Of a stretch of 7,203 nucleotides of DNA, positions 1 to 6,306 are shown piece after piece. Position numbers and translations under genes: made by a program. This stretch comes from Aquirhabdus sp. GTDB lineage: Bacteria > Pseudomonadota > Gammaproteobacteria > Pseudomonadales > Moraxellaceae. The DNA lies in contig JASLJP010000202.1 of the NCBI GenBank assembly GCA_030152425.1, positions 1-7,203 on the forward strand, in the 5' to 3' direction. Below the pieces are notes generated by a model. It saw only the letters and a list, made by a program, of their open reading frames with translations. It was not told where the DNA came from and made no database searches. Numbering within the stretch: the first letter of the stretch is position 1; each line of letters starts with the position of its first letter.

Positions 1-1
1 G

Positions 2-307
2 GCAGGGTTTGTGTCAACGGCTCGGTTGAGCGCCATCGCGCTTACCGCCCTGACTGGAGACTACGATATTGTGGTCAATGCCACATCCGCCAGCCTCGCA
101 GGCGATGCCTTAACCCTACCCGCCAGCCTGACCTTCGACTATGCCTATGAAATGGCCTACGGTAAACCCTCTAGCTTTCTCGATCAGGCCCGTGCGCGCG
201 GCGTACCGACTGCTGATGGTCTGGGCATGCTGATCGGCCAAGCCGCTGAGGCGTTTTATGTCTGGCATGGAGTACGACCGGATCTGGTCAATTTCACACT
301 GGATTAG
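2..307 (+). CDS. aroE: Shikimate dehydrogenase (NADP+), C-terminal fragment
   Basis: Shikimate dehydrogenase reduces 3-dehydroshikimate to shikimate with NADPH in the cytoplasmic pathway to chorismate and aromatic amino acids. Only the last ~101 codons are here. The frame is open to the left edge (first full codon at base 2), so the GTG at 11 is an internal Val, not a start. Visible family landmarks are the DYDIVVNATSASL segment of the nucleotide-binding domain, then a YEMAYGKPSSFL block (family norm YDM-Y; here Glu replaces the usual Asp), and the C-terminal DGLGMLIGQAAEAFYVWHG motif. That last motif is highly diagnostic of AroE. The catalytic Lys/Asp region lies outside the window. The protein ends soon after the motif (VNFTLD), slightly shorter than E. 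coli AroE. It converges on the hydrolase gene to its right. I see no T-tailed terminator of its own. Identification is firm. Confidence 0.93.
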   Translation, partial: AGFVSTARLSAIALTALTGDYDIVVNATSASLAGDALTLPASLTFDYAYEMAYGKPSSFLDQARARGVPTADGLGMLIGQAAEAFYVWHGVRPDLVNFTLD

Positions 308-308
308 C

Positions 309-350
309 AAAAAAATGCGGGCGTGTGTGTCATCCCCACTCACGCCCGCA
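309..350 (-). terminator. Intrinsic terminator of the PF10118 hydrolase gene
   Basis: Perfect 10-bp inverted repeat (TGCGGGCGTG at 316-325, CACGCCCGCA at 341-350) with a 15-nt loop. On the minus strand the GC-rich stem is followed directly by seven T (309-315 are A on +). It therefore terminates transcription coming from the gene at 396-1310. There is no T-run on the + side, so it should be a poor terminator for aroE. The T tail ends one base past the aroE stop codon. Confidence 0.85.
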
Positions 351-395
351 CGTAACACCCACTCATCGAGGGCTTATTAGCCCCTTCTTATGTCC

Positions 396-1310
396 TCAAT
401 GCACGGCAAACGCCTGCACCGCAGGGGAGCGGGCAAAATAGTCCAGCGCCTGCTGAGTGTCGCCTTCATGTACCGGATTAAAGCGCGGCGAGATCCAGCG
501 CAGCATCGCGGCGGTGATATAGGTCAGGGTCGGCACATTGTCGGTTTTACGACCGACGCGCTCAAACTCGACCAGCAAACGCAGCAGCGAAGAGCGACCC
601 AGTTTTAGACTATTCGGATCGGTATCCTGACGCGCAAGGTTGCGACCACTGGCGGCGACGATATAGATAAACAGCGGATAGACCAATGCCATCAGCGCCT
701 GACGGCTGACATAAAAGCCTAGCTCGGTTTTGCACAGATGCTCAAACAGATCAAAGGCCACACTGCGATGCTCGACTTCCTCGGCCAGATGCCAGCGGAA
801 CAGATCGGCGATCACCGGATCGGCCAAGTCCCATGACTTGCTGTCCAGCGTCCATTGTCCCAGCGCCCCGGTAAAATGCTCAATCGCGGCGATGATGCCG
901 ACGCGCAGCACCAGCCAGCGTTTTTCCAGCGCCTTTATTTTTAAAAAATCGAGACCCAAGGGCGCCTCGCCCAGCAATTTGGCAAACAGCAGATCCATCC
1001 ATTGGGTGACTTGCTCGGTGTCGAGGCCGTGGTTCTGCAGGAACTGCTGACCTTGGAGATGAGCCCGTGCATGGATGGCTTCTTGACGAATAAAACCTTT
1101 CACATCCTCGCGCAGGACAGGATCGGTAATCAGCGGCAAGGCTTTGTTAAAGACACGGCAAAACCAGAATTCTCCGGCGGGCAGCAGGAGATTAATCCCA
1201 TTGACCACATGGGAGGATAACGGGTCGTTGGGAATCCACTGTAGCGGCGAATTAGACAGATCGAACTGAACCGGACGGGCCTTAATCGGATGATGTACAG
1301 CTGCATTCAT
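396..1310 (-). CDS. PF10118-family predicted metal-dependent hydrolase (ferritin-like helical protein)
   Basis: This 304-residue protein is recognisable as the PF10118/COG3687 family of predicted metal-dependent hydrolases, common in proteobacteria and actinobacteria. Its substrate is unknown. Candidate metal ligands sit in ferritin-like positions: Glu47 in GEFWF, Glu77 and His80 in RQEAIH, Glu144-His145 in AIEHF, and Glu177/Glu178/His181 in AEEVEHR. Spaced Glu/ExxH motifs on predicted helices suggest a carboxylate-bridged di-metal centre (inference). A hydrophobic stretch near residues 205-222 (ALMALVYPLFIYIVAA) could be buried or membrane-associated. I chose ATG at 1310 because it gives an MNAAVHHPIKAR start matching the usual short N-terminus of the family. 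An in-frame TTG at 1337 would add nine residues. Neither has a strong Shine-Dalgarno sequence. It lies downstream of, and in the same direction as, the LysR gene, but a terminator separates them. It has its own terminator at 309-350. Confidence 0.85.
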   Translation of the reverse strand: MNAAVHHPIKARPVQFDLSNSPLQWIPNDPLSSHVVNGINLLLPAGEFWFCRVFNKALPLITDPVLREDVKGFIRQEAIHARAHLQGQQFLQNHGLDTEQVTQWMDLLFAKLLGEAPLGLDFLKIKALEKRWLVLRVGIIAAIEHFTGALGQWTLDSKSWDLADPVIADLFRWHLAEEVEHRSVAFDLFEHLCKTELGFYVSRQALMALVYPLFIYIVAASGRNLARQDTDPNSLKLGRSSLLRLLVEFERVGRKTDNVPTLTYITAAMLRWISPRFNPVHEGDTQQALDYFARSPAVQAFAVH

Positions 1311-1348
1311 AGTGTATGACCAAACAATTACCAGCAAGCCATCACTTT

Positions 1349-1366
1349 AGGACGATCATCCGTCCT
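1349..1366. promoter_or_regulatory. Palindrome upstream of the PF10118 gene, candidate operator
   Basis: AGGACG-ATCATC-CGTCCT is a perfect 6-bp inverted repeat with a 6-bp centre, lying about 40 bp upstream of the ATG at 1310. It is a size and place expected for a dimeric repressor (for example TetR-type). No T-run follows it on either strand, so it is not a terminator. The regulator is unknown and no candidate gene for it is adjacent. Confidence 0.4.
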
Positions 1367-1377
1367 TGCCTATGACG

Positions 1378-1408
1378 AAAAATACCAAAGGAAAATCACG
1401 CTTTGGTA
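1378..1408 (-). terminator. Intrinsic terminator of the LysR gene
   Basis: Perfect 8-bp inverted repeat TACCAAAG (1383-1390) / CTTTGGTA (1401-1408) with a 10-nt loop. It is followed on the minus strand by TTTTT (positions 1382-1378). It lies 76 bp past the LysR stop codon and would separate that gene from the PF10118 gene. The stem is AT-rich, so efficiency may be moderate. On + the tail is only GTTTTG. Confidence 0.65.
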
Positions 1409-1483
1409 GTTTTGACAATAGATCATGTCAGCAGCAGTCAGACCCACCCCGCCCTGTCGCCCAAAGTCATACCAGCCACCAGA

Positions 1484-2332
1484 CTAGGCCACAGCCTCAG
1501 TAAAACAACTGCTTAAAAAATCGAGTACGACCCGCACCGCCGGGGTGTGACGCAGGTCGGGATGCACCGCCAGCCACACTTCGCGCAGCAGTTCACTGTC
1601 GTCGAGTCGCTGCAAGCCACTCATCGTGGCCAAGAACTGCGGCAGCAAGACGATGCCCACACCTGCAGCGGCGGCAATGCGCTGAATATCGATGCTATTA
1701 CTGCGAAACACAATATCCCGCCCGACGGCACGGCTTTTAAGCCATTGATACTGCTCCGAACCATCCAGGCTTTCGTCAAAGGAAATAAACACATAGTCTG
1801 CAGGTGCGACCCGTGCCAGATAGTCTGCCGTGGCATAAAATGCAAATGGCAGCACCTTTACCTTGCGCACGACCAGACCGTCATCGGTGATACGCCCTAC
1901 CCGTACAATGATATCGGCCTCTCCGTGCGGCAATGACGCCATCCGTGTCTCGGCGATCAGACGTAGATGAATGTCTGGATATTGCGTCCGCAGCCGCTCC
2001 AAGTACGGCACCACGAAATGCGCTGCTATAGAGGGTGCGATGCTGATCGACACATCACCGGCCAAGGACTGCTGTCCGGCCTTGGCCAGACGCATGATGG
2101 CATAGGCCTCCTCGGTCATGTTTAAACCCAGCGCGGCGACACGCTCGCCGTCCAGCGTCATGACATAGGCGCGCGGCCTGCGGTCGACCAGCTTCAGCCC
2201 CAGCGCACGCTCCAATGCAGCGATACGCCGTGCCACGGTGGCATGGTCGACAGACAGTCGCCGTGCTGCCGCAGACAGCGACTTGGCCTCGGCGAACACG
2301 GCAAAATAGTGCAGGTCTTCCCAATCAAACAT
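1484..2332 (-). CDS. LysR-family transcriptional regulator
   Basis: The 282-residue protein has the standard LysR layout. A winged helix-turn-helix occupies residues ~4-62 (HYFAVFAEAKSLSAAARRL, then VDHATVARRIAALERALGLKL). A linker helix leads to a periplasmic-binding-like effector domain from ~90 to the end (GDVSISIAPSIAAHFVVPYL, LPHGEADIIVRVG). I chose the ATG at 2332 (MFDWEDLHYF) because LysR proteins normally begin a few residues before the recognition domain. The frame stays open further upstream, but the extra residues look unlike the family and run through the promoter region. A weak GAGA Shine-Dalgarno lies 8 nt upstream. It is transcribed away from the EamA transporter gene, the classical arrangement of a LysR regulator with its target. 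The inducer cannot be told from sequence. Confidence 0.92.
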   Translation of the reverse strand: MFDWEDLHYFAVFAEAKSLSAAARRLSVDHATVARRIAALERALGLKLVDRRPRAYVMTLDGERVAALGLNMTEEAYAIMRLAKAGQQSLAGDVSISIAPSIAAHFVVPYLERLRTQYPDIHLRLIAETRMASLPHGEADIIVRVGRITDDGLVVRKVKVLPFAFYATADYLARVAPADYVFISFDESLDGSEQYQWLKSRAVGRDIVFRSNSIDIQRIAAAAGVGIVLLPQFLATMSGLQRLDDSELLREVWLAVHPDLRHTPAVRVVLDFLSSCFTEAVA

Positions 2333-2348
2333 GTGAATTTTCTCACAT
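2331..2348. promoter_or_regulatory. CRP/Vfr-type binding site between lysR and eamA
   Basis: ATGTGA-ATTTTC-TCACAT matches the E. coli CRP consensus core TGTGA-N6-TCACA in all ten defined positions and is a perfect 6+6 palindrome. It covers the translation-initiation region of the LysR gene, and its left arm overlaps the start codon. Its centre is about 91 bp upstream of the transporter ATG. Bound protein here would most simply block LysR expression. Activation of the transporter is possible, but I found no promoter at a canonical CRP distance. Confidence 0.5.
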
Positions 2349-2368
2349 CGACTATGAATATATGGGGA

Positions 2369-2396
2369 ATTGTACAGGATGTAGAATCGCTGCAAA
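2369..2396 (-). promoter_or_regulatory. Candidate promoter of the LysR gene
   Basis: On the minus strand, TTTGCA (2396-2391) and TACAAT (2374-2369) are separated by 16 bp. The -10 matches TATAAT in five of six positions and the -35 is weak. The predicted start would be near 2362, leaving a leader of about 30 nt. The CRP-like palindrome would lie just downstream of this start, which fits repression. Confidence 0.35.
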
Positions 2397-2430
2397 CTAC
2401 CCTCCTATTCATCACGCGTGGAATTCCCCC

Positions 2431-3369
2431 ATGGCCAAGCAGCCTACCTCTCTGACCTATGCGTATCTAGGCGTGCTGCTGACGACTTTTTTCTGGGGCA
2501 CCAACTTCAATGCCGGTGCCTATGTCATCTTGCATATGCCGCCGATCAGCGTGGCCGCCGAGCGCTTTGTGATCGCCACCACGCTCCTGCTGCTGGTGCT
2601 TGGCCTGATGGGTAAACTGCGTCTATCGGCATTGCGGCGCAATCTGGGGGCGTTTATCGCTTTGGGCTTGTTCAGTGTGGTCGGCTTTAATATGGCCATG
2701 TTTATTGGCCTGCACACCACGACCGCGATCAACGGGGCGCTGATCATGGCCACGACACCCTTGTCTACGCTCGTCATGGCTGCGCTGGTCGAGGGTGAAC
2801 AAATCACCCCGGCCAAGGCTCTCGGGATCTTGTTCGGACTGATCGGCGTGGTGCTGGTGATCACCCATGGCAATATCGCCCACCTGCTGCAGCTCAAAAT
2901 CGCCATCGGCGATCTGATTATTCTGGCGGGCAGTCTGTCGTGGTCGATCAGTACAGTGATCTCACGTCGTTTCGTCAAGGACGCCACCGCGCAGGAAACC
3001 GCCGCCTATGCCATGCTGGTCGGTACGCTGGTGTTGGTTGGGTTGGCCTTTACTTTTGAGTCACCGATCACTGCCATCGCGCAAGCACCCGCGGCCACCC
3101 AAATGACGGTGATCTATATGGCCACCTTTGGTTCAATGGTCGCCTATCTGCTGTGGTTTAACGGGGTGCAACGTGTCGGCTCGGCACAGGCCACGGTGTT
3201 TATGAACTTCGTGCCCGTCTTCACCATGCTGATCTCCATCATCAGCGGCATCTTGCCCAATCTGTGGCAACTGCTCGGCACGGCCGCGATCATCATCGGT
3301 GTGGTGATCACCTCCGGCCTACTGGGCACCCCGACCAGCGGGACCAAAGCAGCCGTTAAACATCACTAA
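2431..3369 (+). CDS. DMT-superfamily EamA transporter
   Basis: This 312-residue inner-membrane protein has two EamA (PF00892) repeats, roughly residues 10-140 and 155-290, with about ten hydrophobic helices. Family members export metabolites such as amino acids, but the substrate here is unknown. Supporting text includes the opening helix with FFWGTNFNAGAYV, the NGALIMATTPLSTLVMAAL block that ends the first repeat's core, and the second-repeat FGSMVAYLLWFNGVQRVGSAQA followed by NFVPVFTMLISIISG. The start ATG at 2431 (MAKQPTSLTYAYLG) is preceded by a weak GGA at 8-nt spacing. It places the first helix a few residues in, as usual. The open frame extends further upstream, but that would overlap the divergent LysR gene. 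It is likely controlled by the adjacent LysR protein (inference from arrangement). A strong terminator follows. Confidence 0.93.
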   Translation: MAKQPTSLTYAYLGVLLTTFFWGTNFNAGAYVILHMPPISVAAERFVIATTLLLLVLGLMGKLRLSALRRNLGAFIALGLFSVVGFNMAMFIGLHTTTAINGALIMATTPLSTLVMAALVEGEQITPAKALGILFGLIGVVLVITHGNIAHLLQLKIAIGDLIILAGSLSWSISTVISRRFVKDATAQETAAYAMLVGTLVLVGLAFTFESPITAIAQAPAATQMTVIYMATFGSMVAYLLWFNGVQRVGSAQATVFMNFVPVFTMLISIISGILPNLWQLLGTAAIIIGVVITSGLLGTPTSGTKAAVKHH

Positions 3370-3371
3370 GC

Positions 3372-3410
3372 TAAAAAGCCTCTGTCGACATCTACGGCAG
3401 AGGCTTTCTT
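3372..3410 (+). terminator. Intrinsic terminator of the EamA transporter gene
   Basis: AAAGCCTCTG (3375-3384) pairs with CAGAGGCTTT (3398-3407). The stem can extend inward by a G-T wobble and two GC pairs, leaving a 7-nt loop. The tail is TTTCTT. It starts a few bases after the stop codon at 3367-3369. Confidence 0.88.
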
Positions 3411-3669
3411 ATAGAACGGATCGTGGCCGAAATTGCATAGGCTTACATGATTAGCAGACATTTAATGACAAGGCTATCGGCTAAAGGTTACAAGACTATC
3501 ACCAACAAACTCGCGTAATATTTACCCGTTAAGGACAATCAGCGTTACAATTCAAGGATAGGGTTGCTCAGGGATCAGACGGCAGCGCCCCAAAACCCCT
3601 AGCATAAAATCACAAAAAATGTAATGGCTCAAAAATTCTTATCTTTAACAACCCGGATTCATGCAAAAA
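3411..3669. other. AT-rich intergenic stretch without a recognised gene
   Basis: With the flanking elements, the gap between the transporter terminator and the acyl-CoA dehydrogenase is about 340 bp, long for this window. I see no convincing coding frame, tRNA or T-tailed hairpin here. It is clearly AT-richer than the genes around it, especially from about 3600. It may simply be a long regulatory region for the acyl-CoA dehydrogenase. A small RNA cannot be excluded, but nothing positive supports one. Confidence 0.5.
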
Positions 3670-3689
3670 AAACCTGACAGGTTTATTAT
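3670..3689 (+). promoter_or_regulatory. Palindromic operator overlapping a -10-like element of the acyl-CoA dehydrogenase gene
   Basis: AAACCTG-A-CAGGTTT (3670-3684) is a perfect 15-bp palindrome. Its last T is also the first base of TATTAT (3684-3689), a five-of-six match to the -10 consensus. Transcription would start near 3696 and leave a leader of about 55 nt before the ATG at 3752. The -35 element is not convincing. Fatty-acid oxidation genes are commonly repressed by TetR- or GntR-type regulators (PsrA, FadR) on such palindromes. This sequence is not an exact match to either consensus that I know. Confidence 0.4.
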
Positions 3690-3751
3690 TCGCCCCAGCG
3701 AAATTTTCAGCACCTTGAAATTCCTTTGACATCTCTTTAACGAGGCTTCTT

Positions 3752-5572
3752 ATGCCAGCTTATAAAGCTCCTCTTCGTGACGTTCGCTTCCTTGTGAACG
3801 AAATGTTTGATTTCCAAGCACACTACACCACTCTGTCCAATGGCGCGAATGCCGATGCCGACACCGTGGACATGATCCTGGAAGGCTCTGCGGATATGTG
3901 TGAAAACGTCCTCGCGCCCCTGTACCAATCTGGCGACGAAGAAGGATGTCATTTTAACAATGGCGACGTGACTACACCAAAAGGCTATAAAGAAGCTTAC
4001 GACCAGTTCGTCCAAGGTGGCTGGCAAGGTCTGTCATACCCAGAAATCTACGGCGGCCAAGGCCTGCCGATGTCCCTCAATCTGATCAAATCAGAAATGA
4101 TGGGTACGGCCAACTGGTCGTTCACCATGTACCCAGGCCTGTCGATGGGCTGCATGAACACCATTCTGCAATACGGTACCGAAGAACAAAAAAATCTCTA
4201 TATGCCTAAACTGGTTGAAGGCACATGGAGCGGCACCATGTGTCTGACCGAGCCACAATGCGGTACCGACTTGGGCCAGGTTAAAACCCGCGCTGAGCCA
4301 AACGCAGACGGCACCTACAAAATCACCGGCACCAAGATCTTCATTTCTGCCGGCGAACATGACCTGACCGACAACATCATCCACATCGTACTGGCACGTC
4401 TGCCGGATGCGCCTAAAGGCACCAAAGGCATTTCACTGTTCATCGTGCCCAAATTCATTGCCAATGAAGACGGCTCACTCGGCGCGCGTAACACCGTGAC
4501 CTGTGGTTCGATCGAACACAAAATGGGTATCCGTGCATCGGCGACTGCCGTATTGAACTTTGATGATGCAACCGGCTATCTGATCGGCGAGATCAACAAA
4601 GGCCTGAACGCCATGTTCACCTTCATGAACACCGCGCGTATCGGTACTGCGGTACAGGGCGTCGCCCACGCTGAGCTGTCCTATCAAGGCGCGCTGCCCT
4701 ACGCCAAAGACCGTATCTCCATGCGCGCCCTGTCTGGCAAAAAATCGCCAGACCAAGTCGCCGACCCGATCATCCATCACGCAGACGTCCGTCGTCTGCT
4801 GTTGACCCAAAAAGCAGTCGCTGAAGGCGGCCGTGCGATGATCTACTTCGCAGCACAGCTGGCGGACAAAATGACCGACGGCATCCTCAAGGGTGACCAA
4901 GCGGAATACGACTACTGGGATGACAAACTGGGCTTCTTCACCCCGATCCTCAAAGGCTTCCTGACCGAAATGGGTCTGGAATCCGCCAACCTCGGCATGC
5001 AAGTGTTCGGTGGCCATGGCTACATCAAAGAACACGGCATGGAACAAATCGTGCGTGATGCGCGTATTTCGACCCTGTACGAAGGCACCACCGGTATTCA
5101 GGCACTCGACCTGCTCGGCCGTAAAGTCCTGCTCGGCAGCCGTGGTAAAGTCGTCCGTGACTTCACCGGCGACATCCTGAAGTTCTGCGGTCGTCAAGCC
5201 AGCCACAAAAACATGCGCGGTTTTGCATGGGATTTGACCAAGATCTGCGCCCAGTGGAACACCCTGACCCTGCGTCTGATGCTGATGGCACGTAAAGACC
5301 GTGACGTCGTTTCGTCGGCCTGTAACGACTACCTGATGTACTCCGGCTACGCGATGATGGCGTACCTGTGGGCACAAATGGCAGCTAAATCCTTTGAATT
5401 GCTGGAAAAAGGTGGCAAAGAGTCACCAGAATTCTACCAAGCCAAGATCCAAACTGCCGAGTTCTACTTCGAGCGCCTGCTGCCACGTGCACAAGGCCAC
5501 GCCGAAGCCATGGTCAAACCATCTAAATCTCTGATGCAGATGGATATCAGCAGCTTCTCGTTTGATTATTAA
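3752..5572 (+). CDS. Acyl-CoA dehydrogenase, long FadE1/DmdC-like type with extra C-terminal domain
   Basis: This 606-residue FAD enzyme is predicted to introduce the alpha,beta double bond into an acyl-CoA, passing electrons to ETF (first step of beta-oxidation). The order is an N-terminal short domain typical of this subgroup (PAYKAPLRDVRFLVNEMFDF), helical N domain ~80-155, middle beta domain with TEPQCGTD at 166-173, and C-terminal helical domain with QVFGGHGYIKEHG. LYEGTTGIQ follows, where Glu444 aligns with the catalytic base of medium-chain dehydrogenase. Residues ~470-595 match the additional acyl-CoA dehydrogenase C-terminal domain (PF12806). Length fits the ~600-residue family. The start has a GAGG Shine-Dalgarno 6 nt upstream (3742-3745). 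Codon use is strongly biased (CGT, CTG, AAA, ACC), suggesting high expression. Related proteins are annotated as 3-methylmercaptopropionyl-CoA dehydrogenase or long-chain acyl-CoA dehydrogenase. The substrate cannot be chosen from sequence alone. Confidence 0.95.
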   Translation: MPAYKAPLRDVRFLVNEMFDFQAHYTTLSNGANADADTVDMILEGSADMCENVLAPLYQSGDEEGCHFNNGDVTTPKGYKEAYDQFVQGGWQGLSYPEIYGGQGLPMSLNLIKSEMMGTANWSFTMYPGLSMGCMNTILQYGTEEQKNLYMPKLVEGTWSGTMCLTEPQCGTDLGQVKTRAEPNADGTYKITGTKIFISAGEHDLTDNIIHIVLARLPDAPKGTKGISLFIVPKFIANEDGSLGARNTVTCGSIEHKMGIRASATAVLNFDDATGYLIGEINKGLNAMFTFMNTARIGTAVQGVAHAELSYQGALPYAKDRISMRALSGKKSPDQVADPIIHHADVRRLLLTQKAVAEGGRAMIYFAAQLADKMTDGILKGDQAEYDYWDDKLGFFTPILKGFLTEMGLESANLGMQVFGGHGYIKEHGMEQIVRDARISTLYEGTTGIQALDLLGRKVLLGSRGKVVRDFTGDILKFCGRQASHKNMRGFAWDLTKICAQWNTLTLRLMLMARKDRDVVSSACNDYLMYSGYAMMAYLWAQMAAKSFELLEKGGKESPEFYQAKIQTAEFYFERLLPRAQGHAEAMVKPSKSLMQMDISSFSFDY

Positions 5573-5592
5573 TCTGATCAGACTTTGAATGC

Positions 5593-5623
5593 AAAAAAGG
5601 AAGCCAGATGGCTTCCTTTTTTT
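5593..5623 (+). terminator. Bidirectional terminator between the acyl-CoA dehydrogenase and XRE genes
   Basis: GGAAGCC (5599-5605) pairs with GGCTTCC (5610-5616) around an AGAT tetraloop. The stem is flanked by six A on the left and seven T on the right, so a U-tract follows it on both strands. It can stop the dehydrogenase transcript on + and the XRE transcript on -. The two stop codons lie within about 85 bp of each other. Confidence 0.92.
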
Positions 5624-5653
5624 ATGTCTTGAATATCAACCGCCATGCGCCCC

Positions 5654-6172
5654 TTAGTCTTTGCCCTTCTCATCCCCGCGCTTCTTCTTGCCCGACCCCA
5701 GCAACGCGCCAGCGCCCGCCACAAAGATCACCGAGCCGATCAGCGGCCACAGCCCCATGCCGGTCACTTCCATCGCAGCAGCGACCGTACCTTTCTTTTT
5801 CGCCGCTTCGGCGATCTTGGCTTTTTTCTTGGCCTTAAGTTTGTGGGCATGCACGGTCACGCCTTTGCTTTCCAGCAGCGTGATCTTGTCCTCGACCAAG
5901 GTCAAAAAACCGCTGGGCTTGAGATCCAGCCCCTTGCAGATGGCAAAGAGCTGATCAATGGTCATCGAGGTCTCACCGCTTTCGATACGTGACCACGACG
6001 ACGTGCCGATATCCAAAAAATGGGCAGCATCGGTCTGCGACAAATCGCGCTCGATACGGCGCTTGGCGACCAGCGAACCGATGACGGCGGGAATACTGGT
6101 ATGTAAATCTAGCTCGGCGGACATACGGCAGGTATCCGTGGACGTTTCTATAAAGCTTAGCATACCGACCAT
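5654..6172 (-). CDS. XRE-family helix-turn-helix protein with C-terminal membrane segment
   Basis: The protein is 172 residues from the first ATG. Residues ~27-90 form a Cro/C1-type DNA-binding domain (VAKRRIERDLSQTDAAHFLD, then TSSWSRIESGETSMTIDQLF), where SQTDAAHFL and SSWSRIESG mark the two helices. A Lys/Ala-rich basic linker at ~111-128 follows, then a hydrophobic segment at ~138-160 (GLWPLIGSVIFVAGAGALL). The tail is highly charged (KKKRGDEKGKD). The layout predicts cytoplasmic DNA binding by a membrane-anchored protein (inference). Alternative starts are Met4 (6163) and Met17 (6124). Met17 gives a natural-looking MSAELDLHTSIP and would fit a 156-residue protein. None has a good Shine-Dalgarno, so the start is uncertain. 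It is divergent from the LRAT gene and is the obvious candidate regulator of it and of itself. Confidence 0.85.
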   Translation of the reverse strand: MVGMLSFIETSTDTCRMSAELDLHTSIPAVIGSLVAKRRIERDLSQTDAAHFLDIGTSSWSRIESGETSMTIDQLFAICKGLDLKPSGFLTLVEDKITLLESKGVTVHAHKLKAKKKAKIAEAAKKKGTVAAAMEVTGMGLWPLIGSVIFVAGAGALLGSGKKKRGDEKGKD

Positions 6173-6202
6173 TCATCCCGTAGATCAATCCATTTACACA
6201 AA

Positions 6203-6244
6203 ATTTGCATAAAACGCAAATCATCCAATTGACGCAACTATTGC
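6203..6244. promoter_or_regulatory. Two TTGC/GCAA inverted repeats, candidate XRE operators
   Basis: ATTTGC-ATAAAAC-GCAAAT (6203-6221) is a perfect 6-bp inverted repeat. GCAA-CTA-TTGC (6234-6244) reuses the same half-site in the opposite orientation. The second repeat lies between the -35 and -10 of the LRAT promoter, where a bound repressor would block polymerase. The first lies nearer the XRE start. XRE proteins typically bind such short paired half-sites. Assignment to the neighbouring XRE protein is inference. Confidence 0.4.
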
Positions 6245-6257
6245 ATTGTCCTAATAT
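6229..6257 (+). promoter_or_regulatory. Sigma70-type promoter of the LRAT gene
   Basis: TTGACG (6229-6234) and TAATAT (6252-6257) are separated by exactly 17 bp. The -35 matches five of six consensus bases and the -10 four of six. This is the best promoter I see in the window. The predicted start is near 6264, giving a leader of about 55 nt to the GTG at 6319, or 25 nt to the ATG at 6289. Confidence 0.65.
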
Positions 6258-6306
6258 GCGCCACTCGGTGGTTTTTTAAACAGAATAGATGCGCGGCATA
6301 CCGCGT

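Noticed and set aside
1412..1417. TTGACA on the + strand between the PF10118 and LysR genes
   Set aside because: There is no matching -10 at 16-18 bp and no + strand gene downstream.
2333..2395. Upstream extension of the LysR frame by 21 residues
   Set aside because: The extra residues are not LysR-like, and they run across the candidate promoter and CRP-like site.
2354..2412. ATGAATA / TATTCAT inverted repeat in the lysR-eamA gap
   Set aside because: The arms are 45 bp apart and AT-rich, which is likely by chance.
2215..2430. Upstream extension of the EamA transporter frame
   Set aside because: It would overlap the start of the divergent LysR gene and adds Arg/Gln-rich residues unlike the family. 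The ATG at 2431 gives a normal N-terminus.
3726..3731. TTGACA, perfect -35 match before the acyl-CoA dehydrogenase
   Set aside because: It is only 21 bp from the ATG, so its -10 would fall inside the coding sequence.
4475..5377. 300-codon open frame antisense to the acyl-CoA dehydrogenase
   Set aside because: It lies wholly inside a convincing conserved gene. It has Val/His/Gln-rich composition with no recognisable domain and is explained by the strong codon bias of the sense gene.
5608..6212. Several overlapping + strand open frames antisense to the XRE gene
   Set aside because: They have no domain or ribosome site and are Ser/Pro/Arg-rich shadow translations of the XRE coding strand.
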